Positions 1-9,300 of a stretch of DNA of 64,000 nt are shown here, in pieces. Origin of the DNA: Chitinophaga tropicalis (GTDB lineage: Bacteria > Bacteroidota > Bacteroidia > Chitinophagales > Chitinophagaceae); contig NZ_WRXN01000003.1 in the NCBI RefSeq assembly GCF_009758205.1, forward strand, positions 248,001 through 312,000. The letters are read 5' to 3'. Numbering within the stretch: position 1 is the first letter of the stretch; the number at the start of each line of letters is the position of its first letter. Position numbers and translations under genes: made by a program. The notes beneath the pieces are model-generated. The model saw only the letters and a program-made list of their open reading frames with translations. It was not told where the DNA came from and did no database searches.

Positions 1-2
1 CG

Positions 3-284
3 CATCATGCAGATCTTATGAGCAACCTGTCTCTTTACAGCCAGACATCTAATGAAAGGATGCAGGGCATTATGCTGCAGCTGCAGGCTAACGGGAAGAC
101 GGGAGAGCAGGCCAGGCAAATGGCAATGGGCATCATGAATGGCTCGTTGTCTACACAATCCTCCATACTGGCATATAGTGAAGGATTTATGATGATCGGT
201 ATTATTTGCGCGATCATCCTTCCGCTGGTTTTCCTGGCAAAGATCAAAAAAGGGGAAATAGCAGATATAGGAGGAGCGCATTAA
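3..284 (+). CDS. MFS efflux pump, DHA2/EmrB type (C-terminal fragment)
   Basis: The window starts inside this gene; the frame is open back to base 3, so only the last ~94 residues are present. The fragment has the pattern typical of the C-terminus of 14-TM drug:H+ antiporters of the EmrB/DHA2 family: an 'HHADLMSNLSLYS' stretch, an amphipathic loop rich in Gln and Met, then one final membrane helix (roughly MIGIICAIILPLVFLA) and a short basic tail. Such pumps export drugs or natural products across the inner membrane. It sits on the same strand as the NRPS genes, but a strong terminator hairpin separates it from them, so it is probably the end of a separate export operon that could still serve product export or self-protection. 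Family assignment is by pattern memory only; the substrate cannot be inferred. Confidence 0.72.
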   Translation, partial: HHADLMSNLSLYSQTSNERMQGIMLQLQANGKTGEQARQMAMGIMNGSLSTQSSILAYSEGFMMIGIICAIILPLVFLAKIKKGEIADIGGAH

Positions 285-356
285 TAAAAAATATATAACA
301 GTGTAACAGTTGTAGGTTAAGCAGACCACCGGTATATTCCTGTACTGGTGTATATA

Positions 357-400
357 AAAAAGAGGCTATCTTAAAAGAAGAGATGGCCTCTTTTTATTTT
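357..400 (+). terminator. Rho-independent terminator after the MFS gene
   Basis: An inverted repeat with left arm AAAGAGGCTATCT (359-371) and right arm AGATGGCCTCTTT (about 381-393, one G:T wobble) closes a stem of about 13 bp. It is followed at once by a T-rich run (TTTTTATTTTTATAATTTTTTT). It lies 75 nt after the MFS stop and ~145 nt before the first NRPS start, so it separates the two transcription units. Confidence 0.8.
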
Positions 401-542
401 TATAATTTTTTTGTGAGAGGTGACTTGTCACTTCAGAAAATTTATTTACCTTAAAGCCGTTTAAAGAAACCCATAACCCAGAATAGCCCAGATGCCACAC
501 ACAAGCACACTGATTTTTAAGAAGCTGTAAGAACACATATTA
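401..542 (+). promoter_or_regulatory. Leader/promoter region of the NRPS operon
   Basis: This 142-bp stretch between the terminator and the first NRPS start must hold the operon promoter if the locus is one unit. I see no clean TAnnTTTG -7 box. A short dyad GTGAC-TT-GTCAC (420-431) lies ~110 nt upstream of the ATG and could be an operator, but 5-bp arms are weak evidence. No regulator gene lies within the cluster. The start codon is preceded by AAGAACACATATTA, with no clear Shine-Dalgarno, which is usual in Bacteroidota. Confidence 0.3.
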
Positions 543-3500
543 ATGACACTATTGGACCCTACGTTAACTCAGAAGTTAATCTGGTTAGACCAGTTGATTA
601 CAGATAGTCCATCCAAGTATAATATAGGTGGCTATGCTTTATTTGAAGGAATGCTTGATCCGTCTGCACTGGAGGCGGCTTTGAAGGCTGTGTTAAGGAG
701 TCAGGAAATATATTCTGCCATCTTTCTGCAGGAGAATAATGTATTGCGATATTATATAAAGAATGCGGCTCAATCATTTTCATTAAGGATAGTTGATATG
801 AGCGAGCGTGCCAATGGTGACCATTTTGCTTTGCAATGGATGGAAGAGGATTTCTCTGTACCATTTGTACTGGAAGATAATTATCTATTTCGCCTGGTGT
901 TGATTAAAGTGAGTGAAAGCAGGTATTACTGCTATGCCAAACTGCATCATCTTATCAGTGATGGGTGGTCATTTAAATTGTTGCTGGACCAGATGGCCGC
1001 CGGGTATACAGCTGTTACCGGTGGCGTACAGCCCGATTTTCCACAATATAGTTATACTGATTATGCGTTGGAAGACGCAGCATATTACCAATCAGCAGAA
1101 TCTGCGGCAGACAGGCAATTCTGGTTGTCAGAATACAGGGCATTGCCTGCGCCGTTATTCCGTAAGAAAAAATTGGGCAATGTACCTGTTCATACGGGAA
1201 ATGCGATCACCCTGTCTGTCAGCGCTGAAGTAAAGCAGACGTTGCAGGAGATTGCCAGTTCCGGCAGGGCATCTGTTTTCCAGGTACTTGTCAGCCTGCT
1301 GTTAATATACCTGGGCCGTACGTGCCGAAGGGAAGAGATATCTCTTGCGTTGCCGGTACTGAACCGTACCAGGAAGGTATACAGAGCAACGGCAGGTGTG
1401 TTTATGAATCTTATTTGTCCGCAGTTCCAGGTGGACCTTCAAGCCACTTTCCCGGAGTTGCTGAAGAATGTTAAGCAGAAGATGTATGAGTGTCTGAAGC
1501 ATCAGCGTTATCAATACGGCAATCTTGTGAAAGATCTTAAACTGCATCAGCAGCATGAAGGGCTGTACCAGGTCAGGGTTTCGTATGAAGATTTTGATTT
1601 TGCCCATCAGCTGGGAGATGTGAATGCTACTGCAACGGCCCTTTCCAATCACTATGAGGCTGAGCCGCTGGCTATTTATATAAGAGATTATTACCAGCAG
1701 GGATTTGATATCCGGTTTGTATATAATGAAGCATATTTTGATAAGCGTACAGTAGAGGAAATGGCCGGGGGGCTGGAATTCCTGGTTACCCAACTGGACA
1801 GGCAGCAGGATAAGCGTGTAGCTGATATGTGGATCATGCCTGAACGTGTGAGAGATGCAGTAATAAGTATGTTGGCCGGAAGCCTGCGCACCTGGGGGTA
1901 TTCCTCTTTTACGGAGATGTGGCTGGAGGCAGTGAAGCGTTTTCCTGAGCGGACAGCTGTTTCCGGTAATGATGAGAGCCTGACCTATTCAGCGTTGCAT
2001 TTTCGTGCGCTGGGTATTGCAGAAACGCTCCGTCAGCAGAAGGGGCAGTTGGTGGCATTGCTGTTGCCCAGGACCCCGTTTATGATTGCGGCAATGCTGG
2101 GAAGTATGATGGCTGGCCGGGCTTATGTTCCGCTGGACCCGGAGGAGCCGGTGGAGAGAATAAAAGCTATCCTGAAAAGTACAGGGTGCAATACTTTGCT
2201 GACAACAGCTGTATTGCTGCCGGAAGGATTGCAGGAAGATACTGAGGTTTTGCTGGCAGAAGACATACCTGTGGTAAAGACTACAGCAGCAATAGCAGAG
2301 ATAAGACCGGCGCAGGACTGTTATATCATTTATACTTCCGGTTCTAATGGTACTCCGAAAGGAGTGGCTGTTTCCCATGCAGCTATGATCAATTACATAT
2401 GCAATTTCCAGGACTATTTTACCCCGGGCGCCGGCGATGTTATGCTGCAGATGGCGTCTGTCAACTTTGATATTTCTGTGGAAGAGATCTTTCCCCTGCT
2501 GGGTGTGGGAGGAAGGGTGCATATACTGGAAGAGCGCAGGAATATGCAGCAATTGTATGATGTAATACCGCAGGAAGGGATCACTATTATCAGTTCTACT
2601 CCGCTTATCATCAGCCAGATAAATACGCATTTAAAAGCAGGGGCATTGCATACTGTTATCAGCGGTGGCGATGTGTTATTGCCTGTTCATATTAATAACC
2701 TGCTGGCAGCCGGCATCAGGGTGTTTAATACGTATGGCCCTACGGAGGGTACCGTATGTGTTTCCTATCACCGTGTTAGCGGGCAGGAGGAAATTATACC
2801 TATAGGGAGACCTATTGTTAACTGCCAGGTGTATGTGTTGGACAAATGCCGTCAGCTACAGCCAGCGGGCGTTGTGGGAGATATTTATATAGGCGGGGCC
2901 TGTCTGGCCAGCGGGTATAAAGATAACCCGGTACTGACGCAGGAAAAATTTGTGGACCATCCTTTTTCTCCTGGTGGAAAGCTGTATCAGACCGGCGACC
3001 TGGGATATTATACGGATGATGGTACCCTGTTTTATGAAGGGCGTGATGATGCACAGCTGAAGATAAGAGGCATCAGGGTAGAAGCGGGGGAGATTGCTGC
3101 TGTACTTGAACAACATCCGGCCGTCAGTGGTGCGATAGTGATGAAAGACACTTCATTATTACAGGGTGGAGGGCTTGCTGCATTCCTGGTTGCTGACAGC
3201 AGCAGTGAAGTATTTCCCGGGGATGAAGCCCTACGTGATTTTGTGCAGCGTTATCTGCCCGCGTATATGGCGCCATATAAATTTATACGCCTGGAGGCGT
3301 TCCCTCTTACTGACAGAGGAAAGCCTGATCTGGCTGCGCTCTGTGCATTGCTGAGCAATGTAACGGGGAATAGTATAAAGATAGCTCCTGCAAGCAGGAA
3401 TGAGCGGTTACTTGAAGATATCTGGAAGGGGTTGTTGGGTGTAAAAGAGGTTAGTGTAACGGATAATTTTTTTGAGCTGGGAGGACATTCGCTCCTGGTG

Positions 3501-3644
3501 GGAATGCTGGCAAATGCCATCTATGAAAAATGGAATGTTGTAATCAATATGTCAGATATTTTTTCATCGCCAACTATCCGCCAGCTGGCGGGGATGATCA
3601 CTGATGTGGAAGAGAAGCGTTTTGATTATATAGAATTATGCTGA
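543..3644 (+). CDS. Single-module nonribosomal peptide synthetase (C-A-T), Lys-like specificity
   Basis: A stand-alone NRPS module of 1033 aa. The condensation domain (about residues 5-430) has LHHLISDGW with its HHxxxDG motif at residue 135. Its N-terminus (IWLDQ...SKYNIGGY) differs from all other C domains of the locus and resembles starter or acyl-accepting types. The adenylation domain (about 455-940) has core A3 TSGSNGTPKG (Asn where Thr is usual), FNTYGPTEGT and the A10-type lysine in DRGKPD. My hand-read specificity code is DIESIGTVC(K), close to the bacitracin lysine code DAESIGSVCK as I remember it, so a basic residue (Lys/Orn) is likely. The carrier domain is FFELGGHSL with Ser983 as the phosphopantetheine site. 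There is no thioesterase or epimerase. The C-terminal tail ends DYIELC, which fits a docking peptide for the TubC domain of the next NRPS. A type II thioesterase and a CmlA-like hydroxylase follow directly, a layout recalling cmlP/cmlA. Probably the loading or first elongation module. Confidence 0.88.
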   Translation: MTLLDPTLTQKLIWLDQLITDSPSKYNIGGYALFEGMLDPSALEAALKAVLRSQEIYSAIFLQENNVLRYYIKNAAQSFSLRIVDMSERANGDHFALQWMEEDFSVPFVLEDNYLFRLVLIKVSESRYYCYAKLHHLISDGWSFKLLLDQMAAGYTAVTGGVQPDFPQYSYTDYALEDAAYYQSAESAADRQFWLSEYRALPAPLFRKKKLGNVPVHTGNAITLSVSAEVKQTLQEIASSGRASVFQVLVSLLLIYLGRTCRREEISLALPVLNRTRKVYRATAGVFMNLICPQFQVDLQATFPELLKNVKQKMYECLKHQRYQYGNLVKDLKLHQQHEGLYQVRVSYEDFDFAHQLGDVNATATALSNHYEAEPLAIYIRDYYQQGFDIRFVYNEAYFDKRTVEEMAGGLEFLVTQLDRQQDKRVADMWIMPERVRDAVISMLAGSLRTWGYSSFTEMWLEAVKRFPERTAVSGNDESLTYSALHFRALGIAETLRQQKGQLVALLLPRTPFMIAAMLGSMMAGRAYVPLDPEEPVERIKAILKSTGCNTLLTTAVLLPEGLQEDTEVLLAEDIPVVKTTAAIAEIRPAQDCYIIYTSGSNGTPKGVAVSHAAMINYICNFQDYFTPGAGDVMLQMASVNFDISVEEIFPLLGVGGRVHILEERRNMQQLYDVIPQEGITIISSTPLIISQINTHLKAGALHTVISGGDVLLPVHINNLLAAGIRVFNTYGPTEGTVCVSYHRVSGQEEIIPIGRPIVNCQVYVLDKCRQLQPAGVVGDIYIGGACLASGYKDNPVLTQEKFVDHPFSPGGKLYQTGDLGYYTDDGTLFYEGRDDAQLKIRGIRVEAGEIAAVLEQHPAVSGAIVMKDTSLLQGGGLAAFLVADSSSEVFPGDEALRDFVQRYLPAYMAPYKFIRLEAFPLTDRGKPDLAALCALLSNVTGNSIKIAPASRNERLLEDIWKGLLGVKEVSVTDNFFELGGHSLLVGMLANAIYEKWNVVINMSDIFSSPTIRQLAGMITDVEEKRFDYIELC

Positions 3645-3788
3645 GTGTATGTGGATATTAAAATTATTGCAATCGAAGCCAGGATTGTTTTATGCCTTTG
3701 TTCGTGTAAACGGTTAACCCGTCTTTGTAGCGCGGTATAAAAGCTCTCTTTGCGGGGCTGATACGAGAGTCAATTCAACTGATGAGTA
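3645..3788. other. 144-bp gap between first NRPS and thioesterase
   Basis: This is the longest gap inside the biosynthetic block. It contains CTTTG-type elements (for example TGCCTTTG at about 3692-3699) that resemble, but do not match, a Bacteroidota -7 box. An internal promoter is possible but not demonstrated. No hairpin strong enough to be a terminator was found. Confidence 0.3.
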
Positions 3789-4511
3789 ATGAGAAAAATT
3801 AATTTGTATTGTTTACCCTTTGCGGGAGGAAACAGGTACTCATACCGGAAGTATGAGCAGGCAGGACTGCCGCATGCAAACATTATTCCACTGGAATACC
3901 CCGGTCATGGGGACCGGCTCAGGGAGCCACTGATGAACAACATAAGGGATATAGCAACAGACTTATACAGGACACTGAAAAGCCAGGTCATAGATACCGA
4001 GTATGCCATATATGGGCATAGTATGGGAGCTACTGTAGGTTTTGAGCTGATACGCCAGATAATTGGTAACGGCGGGCCTGCCCCTTTACATTTTTTCATT
4101 ACAGGTACTACGGGCCCGTCTTCACTCAGCCGGAAAGAAAAGAAGTGGTACCTGTTGCCGAGAGAAGATTTCTTTCTTAAGCTTAAAGAGCTGGATGGAT
4201 TTCCCAGCGGCTTCCTGGATAATGAAGAGCTGCTTGATTTTATAGAGCCGATCATCCGTGCTGATTTTTATGCCGTTGAATCTTATGAGTATGAGAAAGG
4301 GCGCAGGTTCGATTTTCCACTCACCGTTATTACCGGTACCGGTGAAAAGATGAAGGAGGACGATATAAGCCTGTGGCAGGAGGAAACGCTTTACCAGGTA
4401 GAGTTTAAGAAGATGGAAGGGAAGCATTTTTTCATCTTTGACAATGTGCAGGAGATCCTGAAAACGATAACAGAAAATTTATTCAAATCTTATAAAACGT
4501 TCTCTGTATGA
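3789..4511 (+). CDS. Type II thioesterase (alpha/beta hydrolase)
   Basis: This 240-aa protein has the normal length and pattern of external (type II) NRPS thioesterases, which clear mis-primed or stalled acyl groups from carrier domains in the cytoplasm. The N-terminus reads NLYCLPFAGG (oxyanion strand), followed by IPLEYPGHGDR, the nucleophile elbow GHSMGA with Ser78, and a C-terminal EGKHFFIF segment supplying the His. The Asp is probably in the TGTGEKMKEDD segment. Its last four bases overlap the start of the CmlA-like gene (ATGA), so the two are translationally coupled. It lies between the first NRPS and that hydroxylase, supporting an editing role for this assembly line. Family assignment is firm; which carrier domains it edits is inference. 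Confidence 0.9.
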   Translation: MRKINLYCLPFAGGNRYSYRKYEQAGLPHANIIPLEYPGHGDRLREPLMNNIRDIATDLYRTLKSQVIDTEYAIYGHSMGATVGFELIRQIIGNGGPAPLHFFITGTTGPSSLSRKEKKWYLLPREDFFLKLKELDGFPSGFLDNEELLDFIEPIIRADFYAVESYEYEKGRRFDFPLTVITGTGEKMKEDDISLWQEETLYQVEFKKMEGKHFFIFDNVQEILKTITENLFKSYKTFSV

Positions 4512-6118
4512 CAGAAAAAGAAGTATACCTGAAACCCAATGTGGTATTTGAGCCATTGGTAGACAAGTGGTATGCCTGGAGTCATCTTATCTCTCCGGCT
4601 ACTGCTGCTATGAATATTGTGGGAAGACATCTGAAGATCATCGATTCGTATATCGATGCGCCGGAGGTACATGCTGAGGCGGTCCGTAACCCGAAACTGC
4701 TGGGAGGGCCTTTTATGGATATACCGGAAGGCCGTATTGAGGATGTTAAACAACTGAGGGAGGAGACTGTTCGTAAGCGGGCCAATATGCTGGCTTTTGC
4801 AGAAGCGGTAAAGCAGCTTGACCAGATGCTGGCTACGGAGGCTAAAGGTTATGGCGTGGAAGAGTTGTATGCTAAAGTGCCGCCGTTGTTAAAGGGGTAT
4901 GTAGAGCTGCATTATGATCGTAACGGCAATCCCGGTTTCCGGTTTTTTGAGTCGCTGCTTTTTGAAAGCGAGTACTTCGATAAAAGTGCACAGAGCCTGG
5001 CGTTGTGGTTGACAGATAATGACCACAGGCCTTTCTGCCTGAGTACGCCCAGGCTGGCAGACAGTAATATACTGCAGCTTGATATTGCCTTTGATAATGC
5101 TGCTATAGATGAACTGGCTAAAATGAAGAGGAACCCTAAGCCGCTTTCCTATATACGTGATCTGTTGGGTATTACGCCAAGGCAGGAACCTCTTTTTGAG
5201 ACCTTTTTTACAGAAGAGCCGCATCCTACATATGATAAATATACAGGCGATAAAATAAGGATGAGGTATTTTGGCCATGCCTGTATTCTTATTGAAACGA
5301 AAGATGTGTGCATACTGGCAGATCCGCTGATCAGTTACTATGGCTATCATTCGGATGTGGAGCATTTCTCTGATGCTGACCTGCCGGATGTGATAGATTA
5401 TGTTATCATTACGCATAACCACCAGGACCATATTCTTTTTGAAACGCTACTGCCGCTCAGGCATAAGATCAGGAATATTGTTGTACCACGTTCCAAAGGC
5501 GGTAAGCTGGAAGATCCTGACCTGAAGCTGATGTTCAACAGTATTGGTTTTAATAATATCATTGAGCTGGATGAAATGGAAACAGTGAGGTTTGCCGATG
5601 CTACTATCACAGGTATTCCTTTTACAGGAGAGCATAGTGATATGAATATTCTTTCGAAGCTTTGTTTCCTGATACGTATCGGTGAGTTTAAACTTATGTT
5701 CATGGCAGATTCCCGCATACTGGAGCCGGGTCTTTATACGCATGTACATGATGTGATAGGCGATGTGGATGTTATTTTCCTGGGTATGGAGTGCCATGGC
5801 GCCCCGCTGAGCTGGTTATATGGTCCGCTGCTTACGAAGAAGCTACCGAGAGACCAGGATAACAGCAGAAGGCTTTCGGGGTCTGACTGTTCACGCGGTA
5901 TGTCTCTCGTTAACATTTTTAACCCGAAGGAAGTGTATGTCTATGCCATGGGACAGGAGCCCTGGATAGAGTTTATTACCAGTACCAAGTATACTGCCGA
6001 ATCTGATCCTATCATACAATCAGACAGGTTGGTAGTTGAATGTACCGAAAGGGGTATCATTGCCGAGAGGTTGTATGGAGAGAAGGAGTTATTATACGAG
6101 AGAGAGGTAGTGTTTTAA
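4508..6118 (+). CDS. CmlA-like diiron beta-hydroxylase of carrier-bound amino acid
   Basis: This 536-aa protein matches the length and two-part plan of CmlA, the diiron monooxygenase that beta-hydroxylates the aminoacyl group on CmlP in chloramphenicol synthesis. The first ~250 residues form the family-specific N-terminal domain. The rest is a metallo-beta-lactamase fold beginning at MRYFGHACILIE. Candidate metal ligands are ITHNHQDH (His303, His305, Asp307, His308), FTGEHSD (Glu375) and FMADSR (Asp401). The spacing is the same as CmlA's H305-H307-D309-H310...E377...D403 as I remember it, including Glu in place of the His of hydrolytic enzymes. It overlaps the type II thioesterase by 4 nt and is two genes from the single-module NRPS, so the residue loaded there is a natural substrate, although other carrier domains are possible. 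Not a beta-lactamase. The product could be a beta-hydroxy Lys-like residue; that part is inference. Confidence 0.83.
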   Translation: MTEKEVYLKPNVVFEPLVDKWYAWSHLISPATAAMNIVGRHLKIIDSYIDAPEVHAEAVRNPKLLGGPFMDIPEGRIEDVKQLREETVRKRANMLAFAEAVKQLDQMLATEAKGYGVEELYAKVPPLLKGYVELHYDRNGNPGFRFFESLLFESEYFDKSAQSLALWLTDNDHRPFCLSTPRLADSNILQLDIAFDNAAIDELAKMKRNPKPLSYIRDLLGITPRQEPLFETFFTEEPHPTYDKYTGDKIRMRYFGHACILIETKDVCILADPLISYYGYHSDVEHFSDADLPDVIDYVIITHNHQDHILFETLLPLRHKIRNIVVPRSKGGKLEDPDLKLMFNSIGFNNIIELDEMETVRFADATITGIPFTGEHSDMNILSKLCFLIRIGEFKLMFMADSRILEPGLYTHVHDVIGDVDVIFLGMECHGAPLSWLYGPLLTKKLPRDQDNSRRLSGSDCSRGMSLVNIFNPKEVYVYAMGQEPWIEFITSTKYTAESDPIIQSDRLVVECTERGIIAERLYGEKELLYEREVVF

Positions 6119-6186
6119 CCCATTACTGACCGTTACAGGTAGTTAGCCCATTATCTATTATACCCCGTTTTCTAATTCTTCGTTTC

Positions 6187-6370
6187 ATGAACACCCAGAT
6201 AATTGAAAGCATCCTGGATAAAGCCAGGCAGAATGGTATCAGCTTTTTTATTGAAGAAGACAAGCTCAGGATCAGGATACCCAAAGATGTAAAGATTGAG
6301 CCTGAGCTATGGCAGCTGATAGACGAGTGGAAATCTGCAATTAAGTCGTTCCTGCTGTTGCATGGCGGAG
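6187..6370 (+). other. TubC-type N-terminal docking domain (five-module NRPS)
   Basis: Residues 1-60 (IIESILDKARQNG...IRIPKD...) have the short helix, beta-hairpin, helix pattern of TubC_N/beta-hairpin docking domains, which receive short C-terminal peptides of upstream NRPS subunits. The same kind of domain opens the two later large NRPS genes, but not the single-module protein at 543. Confidence 0.75.
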
Positions 6371-9300
6371 ATCTGCCCGTATCAAAAGATCATATTCCAC
6401 ATGCGGATATCAGCGGCTCAACGCCGGTGCGTCTTTCTTATGCACAGGAGCGGTTGTGGTTTATTGACAAGCTGCAGGGCAGTGTGCAATATCATATGCC
6501 CTGGGTATTCCGGTTGCATGGCACGCCGGACGTTGCTGCCCTGGAAAAAGCATTCAGGGAGATTGTGCGCAGGCATGAGGTATTGCGTACAGTAGTGCTT
6601 GAAGAGGATGGTATAGGTTATCAGCGGCTTCTCGGATATGAAGACTGGAAAATGGGGTTTTATGAGGCAGAAGAGGGTAATACTGTTGAAGGATTTATCC
6701 GTGAGCAGGTACAGGTCCCTTTTGATCTGCAGAGGGACAGGATGCTGCGTGTGACACTGGTCAGGGAAACGGCGGATAGTTATATACTGTTGCTGGTGGT
6801 GCATCATATTGCGTTTGACGGATGGTCTGTATCTATACTGGTAAATGAGCTGCAGGCATTCTACAGGCAGTTTGTGCACCAGGTACCTGCTGTACTGCCG
6901 GCGCTGAATATTCAATACGCCGGCTATGCCACGTGGCAAAGGCAGCATCCTGACAACCGGCAGCTGGCATCCAGCCTGGATTTCTGGAAAGACAAGCTCA
7001 GCGGACTGGCACCGCTGGAACTGCCGGGAGATTATCCCAGGCCGCCTGTACAGAGTGTGAGGGGAAGTGTTGTTGAATATGTAATAAATAGCCGGTTGAA
7101 TGAGGCGTTGCAAAAGTTATCCAGAGAGGAAGGCGTTACTTACTTCATGACGCTGCTTACTGCCTTTAAGGTATTGCTGCATCGTTACTCGGGCCAGGCG
7201 GATATCTGTATAGGTACTCCTGTGGCGGGACGCAGGCAGAAAGATACGGAGGGGCTGATAGGTTTCTTTGTCAATACGCTGGCATTGCGGAACAGGGTTG
7301 ATCCGAAAGAAACGTTTCTGCAACTGCTGAAGAGCATAAAGCAAACAACGCTGGAAGCTTTTGATAACCAGGATGCGCCGTTTGAGAAAGTGGTGGAGGT
7401 GATTGGCGCAGAAAGGGATATGAGCCGTAACAGTATTTTCCAGATAGTGTTTGCAATGCAGCAGGAGCAGCAGACCGGGATAGATGCGCTGGATGGTATT
7501 CCGCTGACCATGCTGCGCACTACAGACATCAGTACCAAATTTGATATGGAGCTGAATGTTACCGTAACCGCCGGAGGGCTGAAACTGGAGCTGGTTTATT
7601 GCCGCGACATCTTTAAACAGGAAACGATAGAGCGGATGCTGCGCCACTATGAGAACCTGCTGGAGGTTATTGCAAGGGCAAGACAAACGCAGATAGGAAA
7701 GATGGAGATGCTTGCTGCGGAAGAGCGTACGTGGCTGACCGTTACCTGTAATGCAGCGGAGGCGACCTATCCCTCAGATAAAACCCTGATAACACTTTTT
7801 GAAGAGCAGGTACAGGCAACGCCCGACAATACAGCCATATCTCATAATGGCAGGACAGTGACATATAAAGAATTAAATGCGCAGGCTAACCGGCTGGCGC
7901 ATTACCTGCTGGTACATGGTATTCAGAAGGCGCAAGCCATACCGGTATATATGACGCGATCCGTGGAGATGGTAGTGGCCTTCCTTGGAGTGCTGAAAGC
8001 GGGGGGAACGTATGTTCCGCTGGAATCAGACCTGCCGGAAGAAAGGGCAGGTTATATCTTTGCAGACACAAATGCAGCGCTGATCATCACTGATGCAGAT
8101 TATACGGCGAGGGCCGGTGTACAGGTCATTAATATACATGCACACAGGGAGAAGATCGCAGCAGCATTGGCAGAAGATCCTGCCTCTTCTGTGAGCCCTG
8201 AAGATCCTGCATACATCATTTATACATCCGGATCTACAGGTAAACCAAAGGGAGTGTTAATTTCTCACCGGAATATTGTACGTCTTCTTAAAACGGATAA
8301 ACCGCTTTTTGATTTTAGAGAAGCGGATGTGTGGGCCGTATTTCATTCCTTCAGTTTTGATTTCTCTGTATGGGAGCTGTTTAGTCCGCTTTGTTGCGGC
8401 GCAACGGCGATCATTATAGATAAGCATATTGCTGTAGATGCTTTTGCTTTCGGAGAGTTGCTGCTTGATAAGCGGGTTACTGTACTGAACCAGACGCCTT
8501 CTGCTTTTTATAATCTGCAGGAAGCAATGCTGAAGCAGGCATCACCTCATTATATCAGGTATGTCATTTTTGGCGGAGAGGCGCTGAGCCCGGGTAAGCT
8601 GGAGGCATGGCATGAGCAGTATCCGGATTGTGAGCTGATCAACATGTATGGTATTACGGAAGTTACCGTGCATGCTACTTTTAAGAAGGTAGATGCAGCA
8701 CTGATCAGGGAAAAGATCAGCAACATAGGGCTGCCTATTCCGACAACGCAGTGTTATGTACTGGACAGCTATCAAAGGCCTGTTCCCATAAATGTGACAG
8801 GGGAGCTTTGTGTGGGAGGAGATGGAGTGGCCCTGGGTTATCTGAACCAGGAGGCATTGACTGCAGAAAAATTCATTGACAATCCTTTTGCCCCGGGAAA
8901 ACTGTACAGGTCAGGCGACCTTGCCAGGCGACTTCCCAACGGGGATATAGAATATATTGGCAGGCTTGATGAACAGGTGAAGATAAGGGGGTACAGGATA
9001 GAGCCCGGAGAGGTAGAAAATGTTTTACAGGGAGCGCCTGGTGTGGCGCAGGCTATAGTGATCGCAGACAGGGATGATGCCGGTAATACCCGGCTGGTGG
9101 CCTATGTGGTAGCCGCGCCGGCATTTGAGCAGGAGGAAGTAAACATATTCCTGCGGCAGCAGTTGCCGGAATACATGTTACCGGCGTTTATTATTACTAT
9201 TGATCAGCTTCCGCTGACAGTAAACGGTAAGATCGATAAGAAAGCGTTGCCGGTACCGGATGTGACGCGGATAGCACAGGGAGAATATGTTGCTCCGCGT

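Noticed and set aside
1989..2630. Long minus-strand open frame (213 aa) inside the first NRPS gene
   Set aside because: It lies wholly opposite a well-supported adenylation domain, has low-complexity Gln/His/Cys-rich translation and matches no family; many similar shadows occur under the other NRPS genes.
4508..6118. Metallo-beta-lactamase-fold protein read as an antibiotic-resistance lactamase
   Set aside because: Length, the N-terminal domain, Glu375 in place of His and the NRPS context fit CmlA-type hydroxylases, not lactamases.
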